Assembly: GCA_946807835.1 (NCBI GenBank)
Contig: OX327706.1
Span: forward strand, 21,255,001 to 21,319,000
Reading direction: 5' to 3'
DNA length: 64,000 nt
Source of the DNA: Ailanthus altissimus
Taxonomy: Eukaryota > Streptophyta > Magnoliopsida > Sapindales > Simaroubaceae
Shown here one piece after another: positions 23,464 through 35,700 of this stretch (within the stretch, counting starts at the first letter, position 1; each line of letters begins with the position of its first letter). The position numbers and the translations under genes are program-made. The notes beneath the pieces are model-generated. The model saw only the letters and a program-made list of their open reading frames with translations. It made no database searches and was not told the origin of the DNA.

Positions 23464-26079
23464 TTTTCAGAGAAGAGAGGCAAAAAGATCAAATGCTAGA
23501 ATATTTTTCTCTTCTCTTGCAGTGGAGCCAGAGAAGCTTCTGAATCCTGACGCGTTTGAGAAAGAGGGTTTGATTTAAAGATGGGTTTGAACAAGGCAAA
23601 CACAAGGTTGAAGCAATAAGAAAATAGCAGATGTTGAAGGTGACATTACAATCAACCCAATATAGTAGTACAGTATTCTAGAAACCAAAAATTGTAGCAT
23701 ATGAAACACACAAAATATATTTTTCCCACTTCTAAAAAATCACTTGGGTTGTTGCATGTAAATGTGATTGGACATTTTGTGGTTATTTTATTGGCAAAGC
23801 ATTGTATAAACAGATGGAATAGGATGAAAATTGGGAGGAGAAAACAAAGTGGTTGGGCTGGAGCTGGTGGAATTAGAGTAGATGGAAAAATTCCAGCGAC
23901 ACAATAACTAATTACAAGCCAAAAGTCGCTTTTCCTTCTTCTCTTTTAGGTTTTATTCTCAAGTAACCTCTTAAAATGCGTAACATTTCTTAAATAATTA
24001 GTCTCCATTGAAGGAGACTACCTACCTGCTGCCGACTGCGGACTCCCTCTCTAAATTAGCTGCCCTCAAATTCATAGTCTCAAAACTTTATTCGTCGACT
24101 CTGTTAGTAACTAAGTGGGACTCTCAGGACCAAATTAACATTAAGTTTACAGATTAACTAAGAACCTTCTTTTGTGTTCTTACTTCATACATGTGTTAAT
24201 CTGTACTTCTATTCAAATGCTAACACCGTTGTCTGTCTCTAAATTATTTCTCAACTCAACTCAACTCTAATTGGTTATTTCATCGATTACTAAATAATGC
24301 TATAAACATGACAAATTTTCCTCAATTCTTTTTTTTCCTTCTTTCTCAACCCAATTTCTCATTCCGCCACGCATCTGTCCTTTAATTAGTTAAAGTGACT
24401 CACTCAATTACCCTTCTGTCACTATATCAAATTCAATTGAACTTGGACTTGGGCTTGAATCCATTCTGCTAACTTAAAAAGGAACCCAACCTGACAGATT
24501 TGTTGTGGGCTTCCTACTTAATTCATTCGAAATAATTATTAAATTTTTTCTAAGTAAATTATTTAAAAATTATAAGAAATCAAAATAACAAACAATTTCT
24601 TAATCATTAAAATTAAAATTAGAACCACACAGAATTACAACGAAATCTTTATTGCTAGTTAATAAATAAATTATAATAAAAATATAATTTCAATATAAAT
24701 ATATATTTAAATTACAAAGAAAGAATTACGTTACAATAATTTATCACAGCTCAATTAAGTCGAAACCTAATAAATTATATATTATTTTTAATTATTGATT
24801 TATATTATTTTTTTAATAAATTAATTTTTTTAATACATGTTTATAACACACGCACATAACTCTGCACTCAAATAATAAAAAAAATTAAATTTTTAACCTA
24901 ATGGTCGATGGTGAGCTTTGGAGTACTGACCAACTCGATTAACACCCTAAGCTCTTTTTATAATCTACTAATCTCTTTTCTCAATCTACTAATGAATTTA
25001 GTAGATTTAAAACTTGAGTCCAATTCGCCTACCACACATTATTTAGTGAGTTATCAAACTAATTACTAAATCCTAACCCAATTTGAGTTATAAATTGAAT
25101 AAGCAAATTTTATTAACTCAATAGACTAAACCTATTTGGACTTGAGCTATCCAACCCCACTAATATTTTACACATGTATTCCTCGCGAGTTATGATAATG
25201 ATTGCAGATCCACAAATGGAAAATGTAGTACTTTTCTTACTTCAAAGTTATACTACTACTGCTACTACTGTTATTCAACATTTGCGGCTCTGAGCTGTTA
25301 GAAAATAAAAAGCAGAAAAAGGGCAAAAAAAAGTGTCTGCCCATTGGGCAGACAGATACTTCATAGCCCACAGTAACAATTGTATTATGTTCCTCCTGCC
25401 CTGCATCTTTGCAGTTTCAAGTAGCAATAATTTTTAATTTTAAATATTTAAATATTTTTATCGATTTAATGAATTTTAAATAAATTCAATGAATTTATCA
25501 AATTTCTATTCGGTTTTCTATTGATTAATATGCAAAATTTGTTGAATTATTTTAATTAATTTTTTTATTTTAGTAGACTAACATAACCATTCATATTCTT
25601 ATTTAATAAAATCAGATTATTATGTGATTGATGTTAAATTTTTTGAGAGTATTTTATTAGATTTATTTTATTAGTGATTGTCACATTGTTAATAAGTTAT
25701 TTTATACATTCATATTTAGTAATATATTATTTAGATAAGTGTGACTTTTTATAAATATTATTTGTAACCCATAATGAGATTAATATTATACATTTTAATA
25801 TTAAAATGAGATCTCTACCCTCATCGTATATATTATGAGGATAACTTATTGAGTTCATAATTTTTGGCACATGAAAAATAGTAGTTGCTCTCTCTTTTCT
25901 TTTCTCATTCTCTTTTTTCCTCTCCTTTTCTCTCAACTGAAATTTTGAAGAAAAATAAAATTGGAAAGCCAACCATTTTTAGCAAAAACCAAAGGTAATT
26001 ATTCATGACTTCAAGCTACACGTATACATTCTAAACTTTAGAAACTCATATATTGTTGATAAGAAATTTCAAATTTTGG
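23464..26079. other. IRX15 upstream region and intergenic, no gene recognised
   Basis: Bases 23464-23640 probably hold the IRX15 5' UTR and promoter. The rest is AT-rich (very AT-rich at 24540-24880 and 25440-25720) with no exon or clear repeat border. The small frames at 23701-23907 and 25727-25972 show no family features; the second is a CT/GA-rich run. Confidence 0.35.
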
Positions 26080-26795
26080 GTTTATTGTTGTTGGATGAGC
26101 AAATTTTTTCATCAATTGGCATCATAGCACATGGCTATAGAGAATAATGTTGATTATATACCATTAAGGAGATTTGGGAGGAGCAAAAACATGCAATTTC
26201 TTATGATTATGTAGTCTATTTATAGGAGCATGAGTTTGATGTTAGTATATCCTTTGATCTTGTTGCATTTTAAGAGATAATCAATAATCTTAATTCCTTA
26301 TCTTAGGTACATAGCATGCATGATGAAATAGAATCCATGTTTTATAATGATGTATGAGATTTAAGTGAATTGTTAGATGGATGTAAGCCAATCAATTACA
26401 AATAGGTTTTAAAAACCAAAAAAGGTGTCAAAGATTAGGTAGAAAGATATAAGACTAGACTTATGGCCAATGGCTTCAACAGAGAAAATATGTTAAGGAT
26501 AAAAAAAAACCTTTTCGCCTGTTTCTACCAATGACTTATTTGAAAGTATTATAGTATTAGTAGCTCATTCTCTTTAAAGCTATATTAGATAGATATTATG
26601 ACAACTTTCCTAAATGAAAGTTTGTTTGAAAATGTATATATGGTGCAACTTGATAAATTTGTTAAATCTAGCAAAGACACGTGGTATGTAAGCTTAAAAG
26701 TTTATTTATTGACTTAAACAAGCATTTGGACAATGATATTTAAAGTTTGATAAGATTATCACATCTTAAAATCTCCAGAAGATTGTTGTTGATCA

Positions 26796-26826
<31 letters not shown>

Positions 26827-27800
26827 TATCTAAGGATTAGTGGGATGAATTACATTTTTTTTATCCTTTATGTGGATGATATATTACTTGCAGCTAGTAA
26901 CATTAATATTTTACTTGAGACAAAACATTTTTTGTTGTGTTATTTTGATATAAAGGACCCTAGGTGAAGCCTATTGTATTTTGAGATTGAGATTTTTCGT
27001 GACGAATCTAGAGGTGTTCTTGAATTATCTAAAAAAGTTATATTGACTGTATTTTGAGCAAATTTAAATGCAATCTTGTACTTTTGGAAAGGCACCAATT
27101 CTAAAAGGTGATTTTTTTTTTTTTTGAGATCTTAATGTCTATATATTGACAATAATGAGACTCATATGCATACAATCTCATATGCATCAATTGTAGATAG
27201 TTTTATATTAACTCAAGTTTGTACACATCTTACCATAGCTTATGTTGCGGGTGCACTTGATAGATACTTCGGTGATCCTAGTATTAGTCACTAGAAAGCC
27301 GCAAAGAATGTGCTTATATATTTATAAGGCATTAAAGATTTCACGTTGACATATCACTAATCCAATATTCTTAACTTATTTAGATATTCAAATGTCAATT
27401 ATGCAAGATTTCTAGACGGAATAGAATCCACTTTTGATTATATTTTTATGATGGTATGAGGAGTTGTTTCCTGAAAAAATGTCAAATAGACACTTATAGC
27501 TTCCTCGACCATTGAGGCTAAGTATGTAGCATGTCATGATATTTGGCTGAAAAAATATTCTCAAGGTTGAAATTTGTATTTTCTATACCGAATCTGTTGA
27601 GAATTTATTATAATAATTCTGCAACAATTGATTTCTCTTGTAATACTAAGAGTTCCTCATGCTCAAAGAGTGTTGACATGAGATTTCTATTTGTAAGGGA
27701 GAAAGTTGCTTAATTTTATATTGTCATTGAGTATATTCATACAGAGCTTATGTTGTCTGACCCATAACTAAAGGCTTAGCTCCCAAAGTCTTTAGTAAAC
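26080..27800 (+). pseudogene. Ty1/copia retrotransposon pol relic (RT and RNase H)
   Basis: Plus-strand frames with many stops read in copia order. A pre-RT piece comes first (WPMASTEK near 26463, FSPVSTNDLFESI near 26513). The RT core with YVDDILLAAS is near 26868-26900, followed by YFDIKDPR and LLYFEIEIFRDESRG. RNase H pieces follow. The terminal IHTELMLSDPITKGLAPKVF-like motif is near 27735-27800 (a frame joins EYIHTELMLS with KGLAPKVFSKH). The order and these motifs are diagnostic for copia pol 3' ends. A (TA)n microsatellite interrupts it at 26796-26818. Gag, protease and integrase are not visible, and no plus-oriented 3' LTR follows. Confidence 0.82.
26796..26830. repeat. (TA)n(CA)n microsatellite
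   Basis: About twelve TA units followed by a short run of CA, lying inside the copia pol relic. Confidence 0.85.
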
Positions 27801-28282
27801 ATGTAACTCATATGAGGATAGCAAAATTTGAATCCGAATTTCGATTTTGCTCAACTCAGATTCGGATCCAAATTTTTTGGGTAAACCCAAAACTTGAGTT
27901 TAGTTCAAACTTTTTAAGTCCAAGCCAAGCTGGATCGTTACCCAAAAGCTGGCGCACTGGATTCCAGCCTAAAATAACCTGGTGTCGCTGCACTCAGGTC
28001 AGTATGTTAGTGCCGCGACGCTGGTACCTAGAACAGTGTTCCAACCTTTCGAACATTATTTTTTGCCCACGATTTTTACCATTTGCTCTTGGGTATCATA
28101 TCCAAACATCATTGTGCTTTAATTCTAAATACTATCATGTTCAAGAATACCACAATTTGTTCATCATCATGTTTGAACATCAAACATCACCAGTTTTAAA
28201 CATCATCAAGTTGTTCAAATATACAACAACATAATGTTAAACATTTTTAACAACAAGAATGATCACATACTTAATTCAGCAT
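27801..28282 (-). other. Likely internal leader of the LTR-B element, truncated
   Basis: Lies just inside the primer-binding site of LTR copy B, so on the minus strand it would be the untranslated leader of that element. It is rich in CATCATGTT/GAACATCA text (28110-28250). No gag frame is visible before it meets the plus-strand copia relic, so the element is broken here. A plus-strand 140-codon frame (27812-28234) begins inside the copia tail and crosses this border; I consider it chance. Confidence 0.35.
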
Positions 28283-28294
28283 GCTCTGATACCA
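28283..28294 (-). promoter_or_regulatory. Retrotransposon primer-binding site (initiator tRNA-Met)
   Basis: The plus strand reads GCTCTGATACCA, whose reverse complement TGGTATCAGAGC is the classic primer-binding site complementary to the 3' end of initiator tRNA-Met. It lies 2 bp outside the TGTT end of LTR copy B, the expected spacing, and fixes the element's orientation as minus. Confidence 0.85.
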
Positions 28295-28296
28295 TT

Positions 28297-30587
28297 TGTT
28301 CAGTTGAGTGTGTGATATATAATTGTTTATGTAATTTAAAATTTTACTACACACAACAAAAGTATATTAACAAAATACACTTAATTTAACAAATTAAATA
28401 CATATATCACATATATGTTCATGTATAACTATTATACAAAATTTATATATGATGAACAATTGTGTTAAAATAACACGTAAAGAGCACTTATCTAATGAAG
28501 GTAGCTTTATAAAATCTTCAAGTCCTCCAGCAATTCAAGTGAAGAGTTCACCTTAAAGTGTATTCTTGAACAATTCTAGTCCATAACTATTTGGTGGGAT
28601 TATGGAGCTAGAATGATAACTTTGATTTAGAATTTTCAGTAACATATATTCAAATTCTTTGAATACAAATATTTGTTTTCAAGAAAAATAAAATGTTCAT
28701 GCAACTCTTACATAAAATTTGAAAAACATTTCCATAGAAAAATGATTTTGAACAACTCATGTTCAAATTCAATTTTTCTTTACCCATTTTTCTTTGATGC
28801 AAGTTTTTTCCATTTACGAGGAAAAATGAAAGATGAAGATGTGTTAATTCTTTCAACACTTGAGAGAAAAATAATTCTCTCTATCACATCCAATTCCTTG
28901 ACCGAATGTGTCCTAGCAAAAATTGAATGAATGAATTAATTCATTTTATTTTTCCAACATTATCATCATAATGCACCTACCATTATCATGTATAATAGAA
29001 ATAAATGATGGTCCATTAATAAAGTATTTCATTACAATTAATGATTGGTACATCTTTTTAATTAATAAATATTTTTTTTAATATAATGAATAACAAATAC
29101 CTAATATTTAAATTATTTAAATATTTTGAATGGCCAACTTATGGTCAATTGTCATAAATAATATATTATAATATTATCTAATAATATATAATTTAATTAT
29201 TCAAAATAATTTTAAATAATTATTTTTACTACTATGGTTAAATGATAAATTTAAGGTAAAAATAATTAATGGACCCAATTGTGTCACTTGTCAATATTTT
29301 ATTGATTAACAACTCTTATTAACTAATTAAATGATGTACTTAACAATTAAGTCTTCACAAATGCATATCTCGAGAGATCCCGAAATAATTATTCGATTTT
29401 GCTAGAATTTACTGGATCAACTTATTCAATCCAGTCTCATACCCTAGTGTGCAACGAGTACACTTCATATTGTGAGACTCTCTAGGTCCACGCCTAATCT
29501 GTCATATGGAGCTCCTCCATACGTTTGTGAACGATTCCCCACAAACATGTTACAGATATTACAAAGCGGCGCGTTAGACCATGCAAGTTAAGGTTATAGC
29601 ATATTCGTATAATCCTTCTGTCATTTATATCTTGAAAAGCAGAGAAATAAATCATCACCATCAAATCTCTATTTGTTCAACCATGAACTTATCTTCAGAT
29701 TTATATGTCCATAACCAATATCCACAAATACTTTTATGATCTTGTTTATCCCTTCGAAATTTATTTTTTGAGGTTTATGCTTATGGCCACAAAACTTTCT
29801 GAAATATAATCCCAGAGCTTCAGGATATACAACTCACTTATATGAGATAATGAATCCCATATCTACGCACATCGAACTCTATGAGCATCGAACCATGAAA
29901 AGTCAGACTATAAAATATTTCTGACATGTGTGAAACTAAAGTATGGTGGATCACTCCCAAGTTCACCATGGCACTCAGGTCAAAGGACCACAAATACTAT
30001 TCAACTCGGAAGACCTTTCATTGACGACTTTATGAGATGTCTATTGAAGGTCCTTGTGAGTCTATTCAGCATCCAGTCCTCACTGAATACCTATATCTCT
30101 ATACGAGCTTTCACTAAGTGCATGGTTTGCTAAGACTAACCATCTGGACTATCCAGATATAGACATACATTAATCTATATTAATGGGTTCCACCGATAGA
30201 CCCACATCGATGAAATTAGATCAGGAATATAGAATTTGAGAACATACTTGCATAATGACATTTCCTAGTACTATCTGCAACTCTTTACATTTTCGTCATT
30301 ACTAATATATTTTCAAGTTTTTGTCTCATTTCAGACAAGATTCTAACTCCTTAGACCACTAACTCTTAGTACTTATCACCATTAGCGTTGTTAACTCTTA
30401 GCACTGATCTAAACTCTTTTAGATCAGATCTAAACTCCTTCAAATCATATAATGTCTGAAAGGTAACAAGTAACTTACTATTTAATAATTAATAATATTA
30501 ACAATTTAATTAGAAATGGTAATTATATAAATACAATAAATAAATATTTATATATAATGGGATCGCACGTAAGTACAAATTCCAACA
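28297..30587 (-). mobile_element. 5' LTR, copy B (TGTTG...AACA family), minus orientation
   Basis: A 2291-bp homologue of 17279-19900. On the minus strand it begins TGTTGGAATTTG (30587) and ends CTCAACTGAACA (28297), directly followed by the primer-binding site, so it is the 5' LTR of an element whose body would lie to the left. A TATA-like TATATATAAATA lies near 30544-30555 on the minus strand. No matching target duplication was seen (CCATT versus GTTAT), as expected if the 3' LTR has been lost. The family (copia or a large non-coding LTR element) is not settled. Confidence 0.7.
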
Positions 30588-32040
30588 GTTATTCCCAAGC
30601 ACTCATCAATAATCTTATTAGCAGATGGACTTGGGTTGAACCTAAATAAGTACGCCTCTCTTGCGAGTAAGGTCATACCTTGTGCTTAAAAGAAATCTTA
30701 AGTAAGTGCACAACACATACGTAGTGCCCATAATCATTGCAAAATGTGAATGATTGACTTTAGAGGTTAGGTACCTTATTTTGCATAGCACCTAATAGCG
30801 AGATGACCACTTTTACTTAATGAAGTAAAAGGCTAACAGTAGGTCGTATCCCTTACTTGGAGTCGTCCCACAAGGAAGGTTATCCTAAACAAAGTATTCA
30901 GTGAGTCCACATTGCTCTAGAGACCTCATATAAAAAGAGTTCTCATATATATTTTCTACGCACACTATCGAAGTCCACGTTGCTATAGAAATACGACATA
31001 TCCTGATTTCTCATATTGCTTAAATGCCTTATGTGGAAAACGTCCTACATAGGTTTTTGACATTGGAATAATCTATGTGGATACCCCACAAGGACTCGGT
31101 TGTCTCATGAAAAACATCATTCGGTTACCCACATCTTCATAGGTATGTGGAAGCCTATGCATAACGGTGTACAAATGAATATATGACGTGGTTCTTATAG
31201 AAGATGACTATGTTATCCCATGAATGCCTGAATATTTACAAAAGCCATCATGGCATTGTTCCCACGTCAAAACACTTTTAAAACGTTGCTCCAAATGAGA
31301 AGCTTTCATGGCATGAGTCTTATGTGGGATGCCTTTATAGAATGGTCCCCATGAGAAAAACCTTTATGGCATCATTCCTATGTAAAATGACTTCACAACG
31401 ATATCTCTAAGAAAAGACCCTTATAACAAGGCCCAAACATAATACACCTCCATAGCATTATGCAATGGAAAAAGCCTGGATAGCAAAATTCGCATACTAC
31501 GAACCCTTATAGTGAAGATCCATAAAAAGAGGCTCAAGTAAAGCAGTTTAAATACAGTAAACAACTCAAAACCAGGGCGAGTATATTTGTGAAGGCTTAG
31601 ATTCAAATAGGTTGCTGACATGGGCCATAGACAGAACACCACCACAAGTAGGTAATTATACTTACCAGGCACAACTTAACAAAATCTTAGAAAACACAAT
31701 CCAAGTAATAAAGGGCAAGGTTACCCCAAGATATGAAAGGAAGAAGGGTAATACCCCTATACACTTTAAACTCTTGCTTATATAAACTGTAGAAGTTAGC
31801 ATGCAAGTAATACCAAAGATAGTACCTATATACAATATAAGCCACCATAGCTAGCCATACTTTCTAAAAAATTAGGCTAACCAAAACCTTAGAAAGCATA
31901 ATCTAAGTGATTAGGGGCAAAATCTAGCCCAGAACATGAAAGAACAATGTACAATTCTTCATACTTTAATATATACATAGAAATGTCCAACAAACAGAAC
32001 ACTACTTGAAGTATAATTGTGCCCATATTTTGACTAAAAA
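30588..32040. repeat. Repeat-rich intergenic stretch with two tandem repeat arrays
   Basis: At about 31200-31460 there is a degenerate array of roughly 45-bp units around GGCAT..TTCC.A.GT and CCTTTATGGCATCAT. At 31660-32030 a unit of about 200 bp is present twice: AAAATCTTAGAAAACACAATC near 31680 and AAAACCTTAGAAAGCATAATC near 31883, each followed by GGGCAA.GT..CCC and GAACATGAAAG-like text. No gene is seen. The small frame at 31421-31672 (minus) overlaps these repeats and is probably chance. Confidence 0.45.
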
Positions 32041-32780
32041 AATGGTCTATATTTGATTAAATTTTAAAAAAATAGTTTGGTCACACACTTTAACTAACTA
32101 AGCTATTCTAATTTTATTTTTTTGTGTGGGTCTGCAAATTTATTAACATATCGTCCTCAAAACTACATATTAATAATTTTAAAAATGCCATTTACAGGAA
32201 TTGAACCATGGTCACCATCATAACAAGTAAGAATACTCATCATTGTGCTACAACAAATTTTGTTGAAATAATACCAAAATAGAAAATATAAAAACATGAA
32301 ATGACAGAATCCCAACAACCTTTATGTCATTATCCATTGCCACTGGCCACCATTCACCACCGGTCACCAGTCAACATTCCGATCGGCTTAAAAATAGTTG
32401 ACCAACTAGTAACCGATAGCGACAGACAGTGTCAGTGGCAGACAGTGTCAGCGACAGACAGTGGCTAGAGTTCTATTGTTTTATGTTTTTATATTTTTTG
32501 TTTTGATATTATCTAACAAAATTTATTGTAACACAGTGGTGAGTACTTTTACTTGTCAAGTGGGTGATTATGGTTCAATCCATATTAATGATAATTATTT
32601 TTTCTATTTCAAATATAAGTTGAGACTGAGTTCCTATTTTACCCTTTATCTAGTTAAAATTAACATAAATTGTTACCTAATAGGGGTGTAAATGAGAATT
32701 TTGAAAATATTGAAGTCTACATAGCCTTTCCTAAGATCTTAAGGGTCCAAATGTCTTTTTCACTTAAATAAACTATTTTT
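32040..32780. mobile_element. Foldback or MITE-like inverted repeat with tRNA-like A and B boxes in each arm
   Basis: The two arms are reverse complements. On the minus strand 32320-32195 reads TATATTTTC...ACAAAATTTGTTGTAGCACAATGATGAG...ACTTGT...GGTTCAATTCC. On the plus strand 32485-32595 reads TATATTTTT...ACAAAATTTATTGTAACACAGTGGTGAG...ACTTGT...GGTTCAATCC. GTAGCACAATGATGAG and GGTTCAATTCC resemble pol III A and B boxes at tRNA spacing (about 40 bp). The loop (32335-32465) holds CAGTG/CACTG-rich repeats, including GACAGTGTCAG twice. It could be a tRNA-derived SINE pair inserted head to head, or one foldback element. Confidence 0.5.
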
Positions 32781-35700
32781 AAAAAGAAAAAAAATTGTCA
32801 GATAAGGAGTACTCTAATACTATAAATATCTCTCTTAATTACGTAAAAAGAGATCTTTTTTAGAGTTTTGGCATCTTAGAAAGCATTAGAACACGCATAA
32901 AAGCTAAACCCATAGGCATCTATATTAGGGTACATAACACCATTGTCATTCATTCTTTTTTATTTATGTTCTTCATACAAAAACCTACTCACCACCATCG
33001 TTATGCGATGTCCCATAACTCATGTACATCACCAATAAAATCTAAGAACTCAAATGCAAGGTTCTAATAGTGTTTTCCCCCTAACTTTTACAATTAGGGT
33101 TTTGTAACATAAACCCTAGCTTGCATTGCACGCCATAACCTCATATAAATTTTCTAACATCCCCTATCATATCTAAGCACACTACATTGTCACGTGTTTT
33201 TCTACTATTTATTGTGCAACCCCAGCTCTCACAGTCGATGACTAGATGTTTCGACTGCTTTCTCTTAAATCGGCTTAACAAATTTGAAACATTAATTTTT
33301 TGGACTGCAAGAGCTCTTCAAGATTTTGGTAGATGTTATTCCCGAACTCACAGAAAGATGAAGATGTTGAGATCTAAAATTTTGAGCCTAAATTGTATCG
33401 CCCGTACAACTTGTCATGTAAGCGTGAATCGTTATAGTCAATAATATTCTATCACTTCACAGCCTCTTAATATTATCCCAAATAAAAGATATAAAATATT
33501 AAAATAAAAAATAATCAACAACAATTACTTTATTTTTCTTGTTGAACTATCTATTAGATTGAGAAAAGGACTTCATTAGAAATGAACTAAGGCTTCAGCT
33601 TTGCAATTGGTCAACGGACTTCTTTTTTTTAGAAGAATTGCTCAATAGATTTATTAGAACTAATTATCATCTTTTCAATTTTTAAGTTTCTTTCGAATAT
33701 TTGATACAATGAAATACTAGTTCACTTTTGTGATTGATCAGTTTCTTTTTAATGATTAGCTATGAAAACTAGAGTAGTAAACAGGAAGTTTAGAGAATAA
33801 TTATGTTTGCATTTGACTTAAATTTCATTTGGCTTGGAGTAAGAAGTTAAAAGATGCACGCGTAAAGCAAAATAAGATAATGAAAAAAAGAATAGAAAGA
33901 GAGTTGGCATTTTAAATTTCAATTAGCGTTTGTTATTATGAAGTTGGTGTTATTATTTGAGTAATGCTGTATTTTTTTAATGTAATTTTAAATTTTTTAT
34001 TTTAAATTAATGTATTAAATAATTATTTATTAATAAAATAGTATAATTTTTAAAATTATTTATTATATTATTTTATTATTTAATAATTACTTAACACATT
34101 ATTTAAAATAAAAAATTTAAAAATATTATTTAAAAAATATAACATTATCCTAATTATTTATATTTAATAACTAGTAATTCTATTTTGTAACAATTGTGAA
34201 TTAGAAACTACAACGCTTCAATCTTAAACATCCCTCAATCTCAGTATGTAGAATAAACCATGCACATTGAATCTTCCTTTAGTGCGATAAATGGGCAAAA
34301 GAAAATCATTTCTCGGTGTTAAGAATTAGCGAAGAACATGTAATCTCAGTTTCCAAACGTTTGACTAAGTTGGGTTTTCTATTGGATGCCCTCTCTTTTA
34401 CATTTTTCCAATCCAATTACTAACTTCTGGTACAAGCTTGATCACCACAGCATGCAAAAATAGGCAAAGCAGTCTAATAGAGAGAAATTTGGGAGTGCTT
34501 TCAGCTGAAGTGCAAAAGGAATTCGAGATTAAAGAAGCCATTCTTAGTCTGTTTTCCGCCTTGGGCTTTGTCCATGCCTGATGGCAATCGGCATTCGGCA
34601 CCAAAAATTCTCCAACACAAATAAAGAAACGCGACATTGATGGAGTCTATTATCTCTTTATAGTCAAGTCTCAAGAAAGCATCAACTTTGCTCTTGATTG
34701 AAATTGAGCAAAGCAGGCAAATGGTATTAAAGGCGCAGCGTCTTTGATAATTTTTTTTTTTGACATGGCGTCTTTGATAATTGATAATGCGGTTTTAACT
34801 TAGAGAGGCGGGACGGATGGGATTGCTTTTCCAAAAAGATGACAAGATGCTATCTTGAGTGAACAATTATACTTGAAATCGGCAAAATATGAACATCGTC
34901 ATCATTCACTGCTCACACCCAACACTCAATGGTGGAGACTAGAGACAAATTATTAAAAAAACCCACTAAGGAATAAGCATAAAACTTATAGAAGTTTTCG
35001 AGAATTTTCGACTTCATACAAATTTCTCGGCAATCATGAGTTTGTAAGGGCCCATGATGAGTCCTTTTAAGTCATCGTCAGGAACTTTGGTTTCTTTTTG
35101 ACGCTACAACTGCAGCCTGCAGGAATGGTATTGGTGAGGACTTATCATCTTGTGATTTGGTTTTGCAACGTTTAAAATGATTGCTAAATATGTGTTTGAG
35201 AGAATTTGATCTGATAGATTAATTTTAACTCTTTCGTTTTCTTGATTTTATTCATATTAACAACAAAAATAAAAACAAGGTTAATAATGCTTTTGCCATC
35301 ATGTGGGTAGTACTTATGTGAAAATTACTAATGTAATCTTAAAAATATCATTTGTAGTGTTTCCTTGAAAATGATTCTAAAATATTATTTATAACAAGTA
35401 AAATTAGTAACAAAATTATTTGGCATGTATATGACAGATTTCAAAGTTGGGAGAAATGATTGGAAACATATCAACAAATTGCATTACACAAAAAACAAAT
35501 TAAAGCTTATGTAACTAAATAAACTTCAATTTCAGATATTTTGCGTGCAATATTTTAGGCGTTTTTTTTTATTATTCTTCTTATTATTGTTATTTGAGAT
35601 TTCTACACACCAGGCCATGTAAAGCAACCACGTGTGAGGAGTGATTGGCTTGATTAATCAAAACTAATATCATTATACCTTCATTACTTGTTCGCTATAA

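Noticed and set aside
27812..28234. 140-codon plus-strand frame
   Set aside because: It starts within the copia tail and crosses into the leader of an element on the other strand. It has no domain and is probably chance.
28297..30587. LTR B as the 3' LTR of the copia relic at 26080-27800
   Set aside because: The primer-binding site next to it is on the minus strand, while the copia pol reads on the plus strand, so the orientations conflict.
32195..32595. Functional tRNA genes
   Set aside because: Only A- and B-box-like motifs are present. No acceptor, D or T stems or plausible anticodon loop can be drawn.
33187..33444. 85-codon plus-strand frame
   Set aside because: Starts with no supporting context, no family features, and flanking sequence shows no exon continuity.
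34398..34637. 79-codon minus-strand frame
   Set aside because: No domain, signal or splice-linked partner recognised, and its length is within chance for this window.
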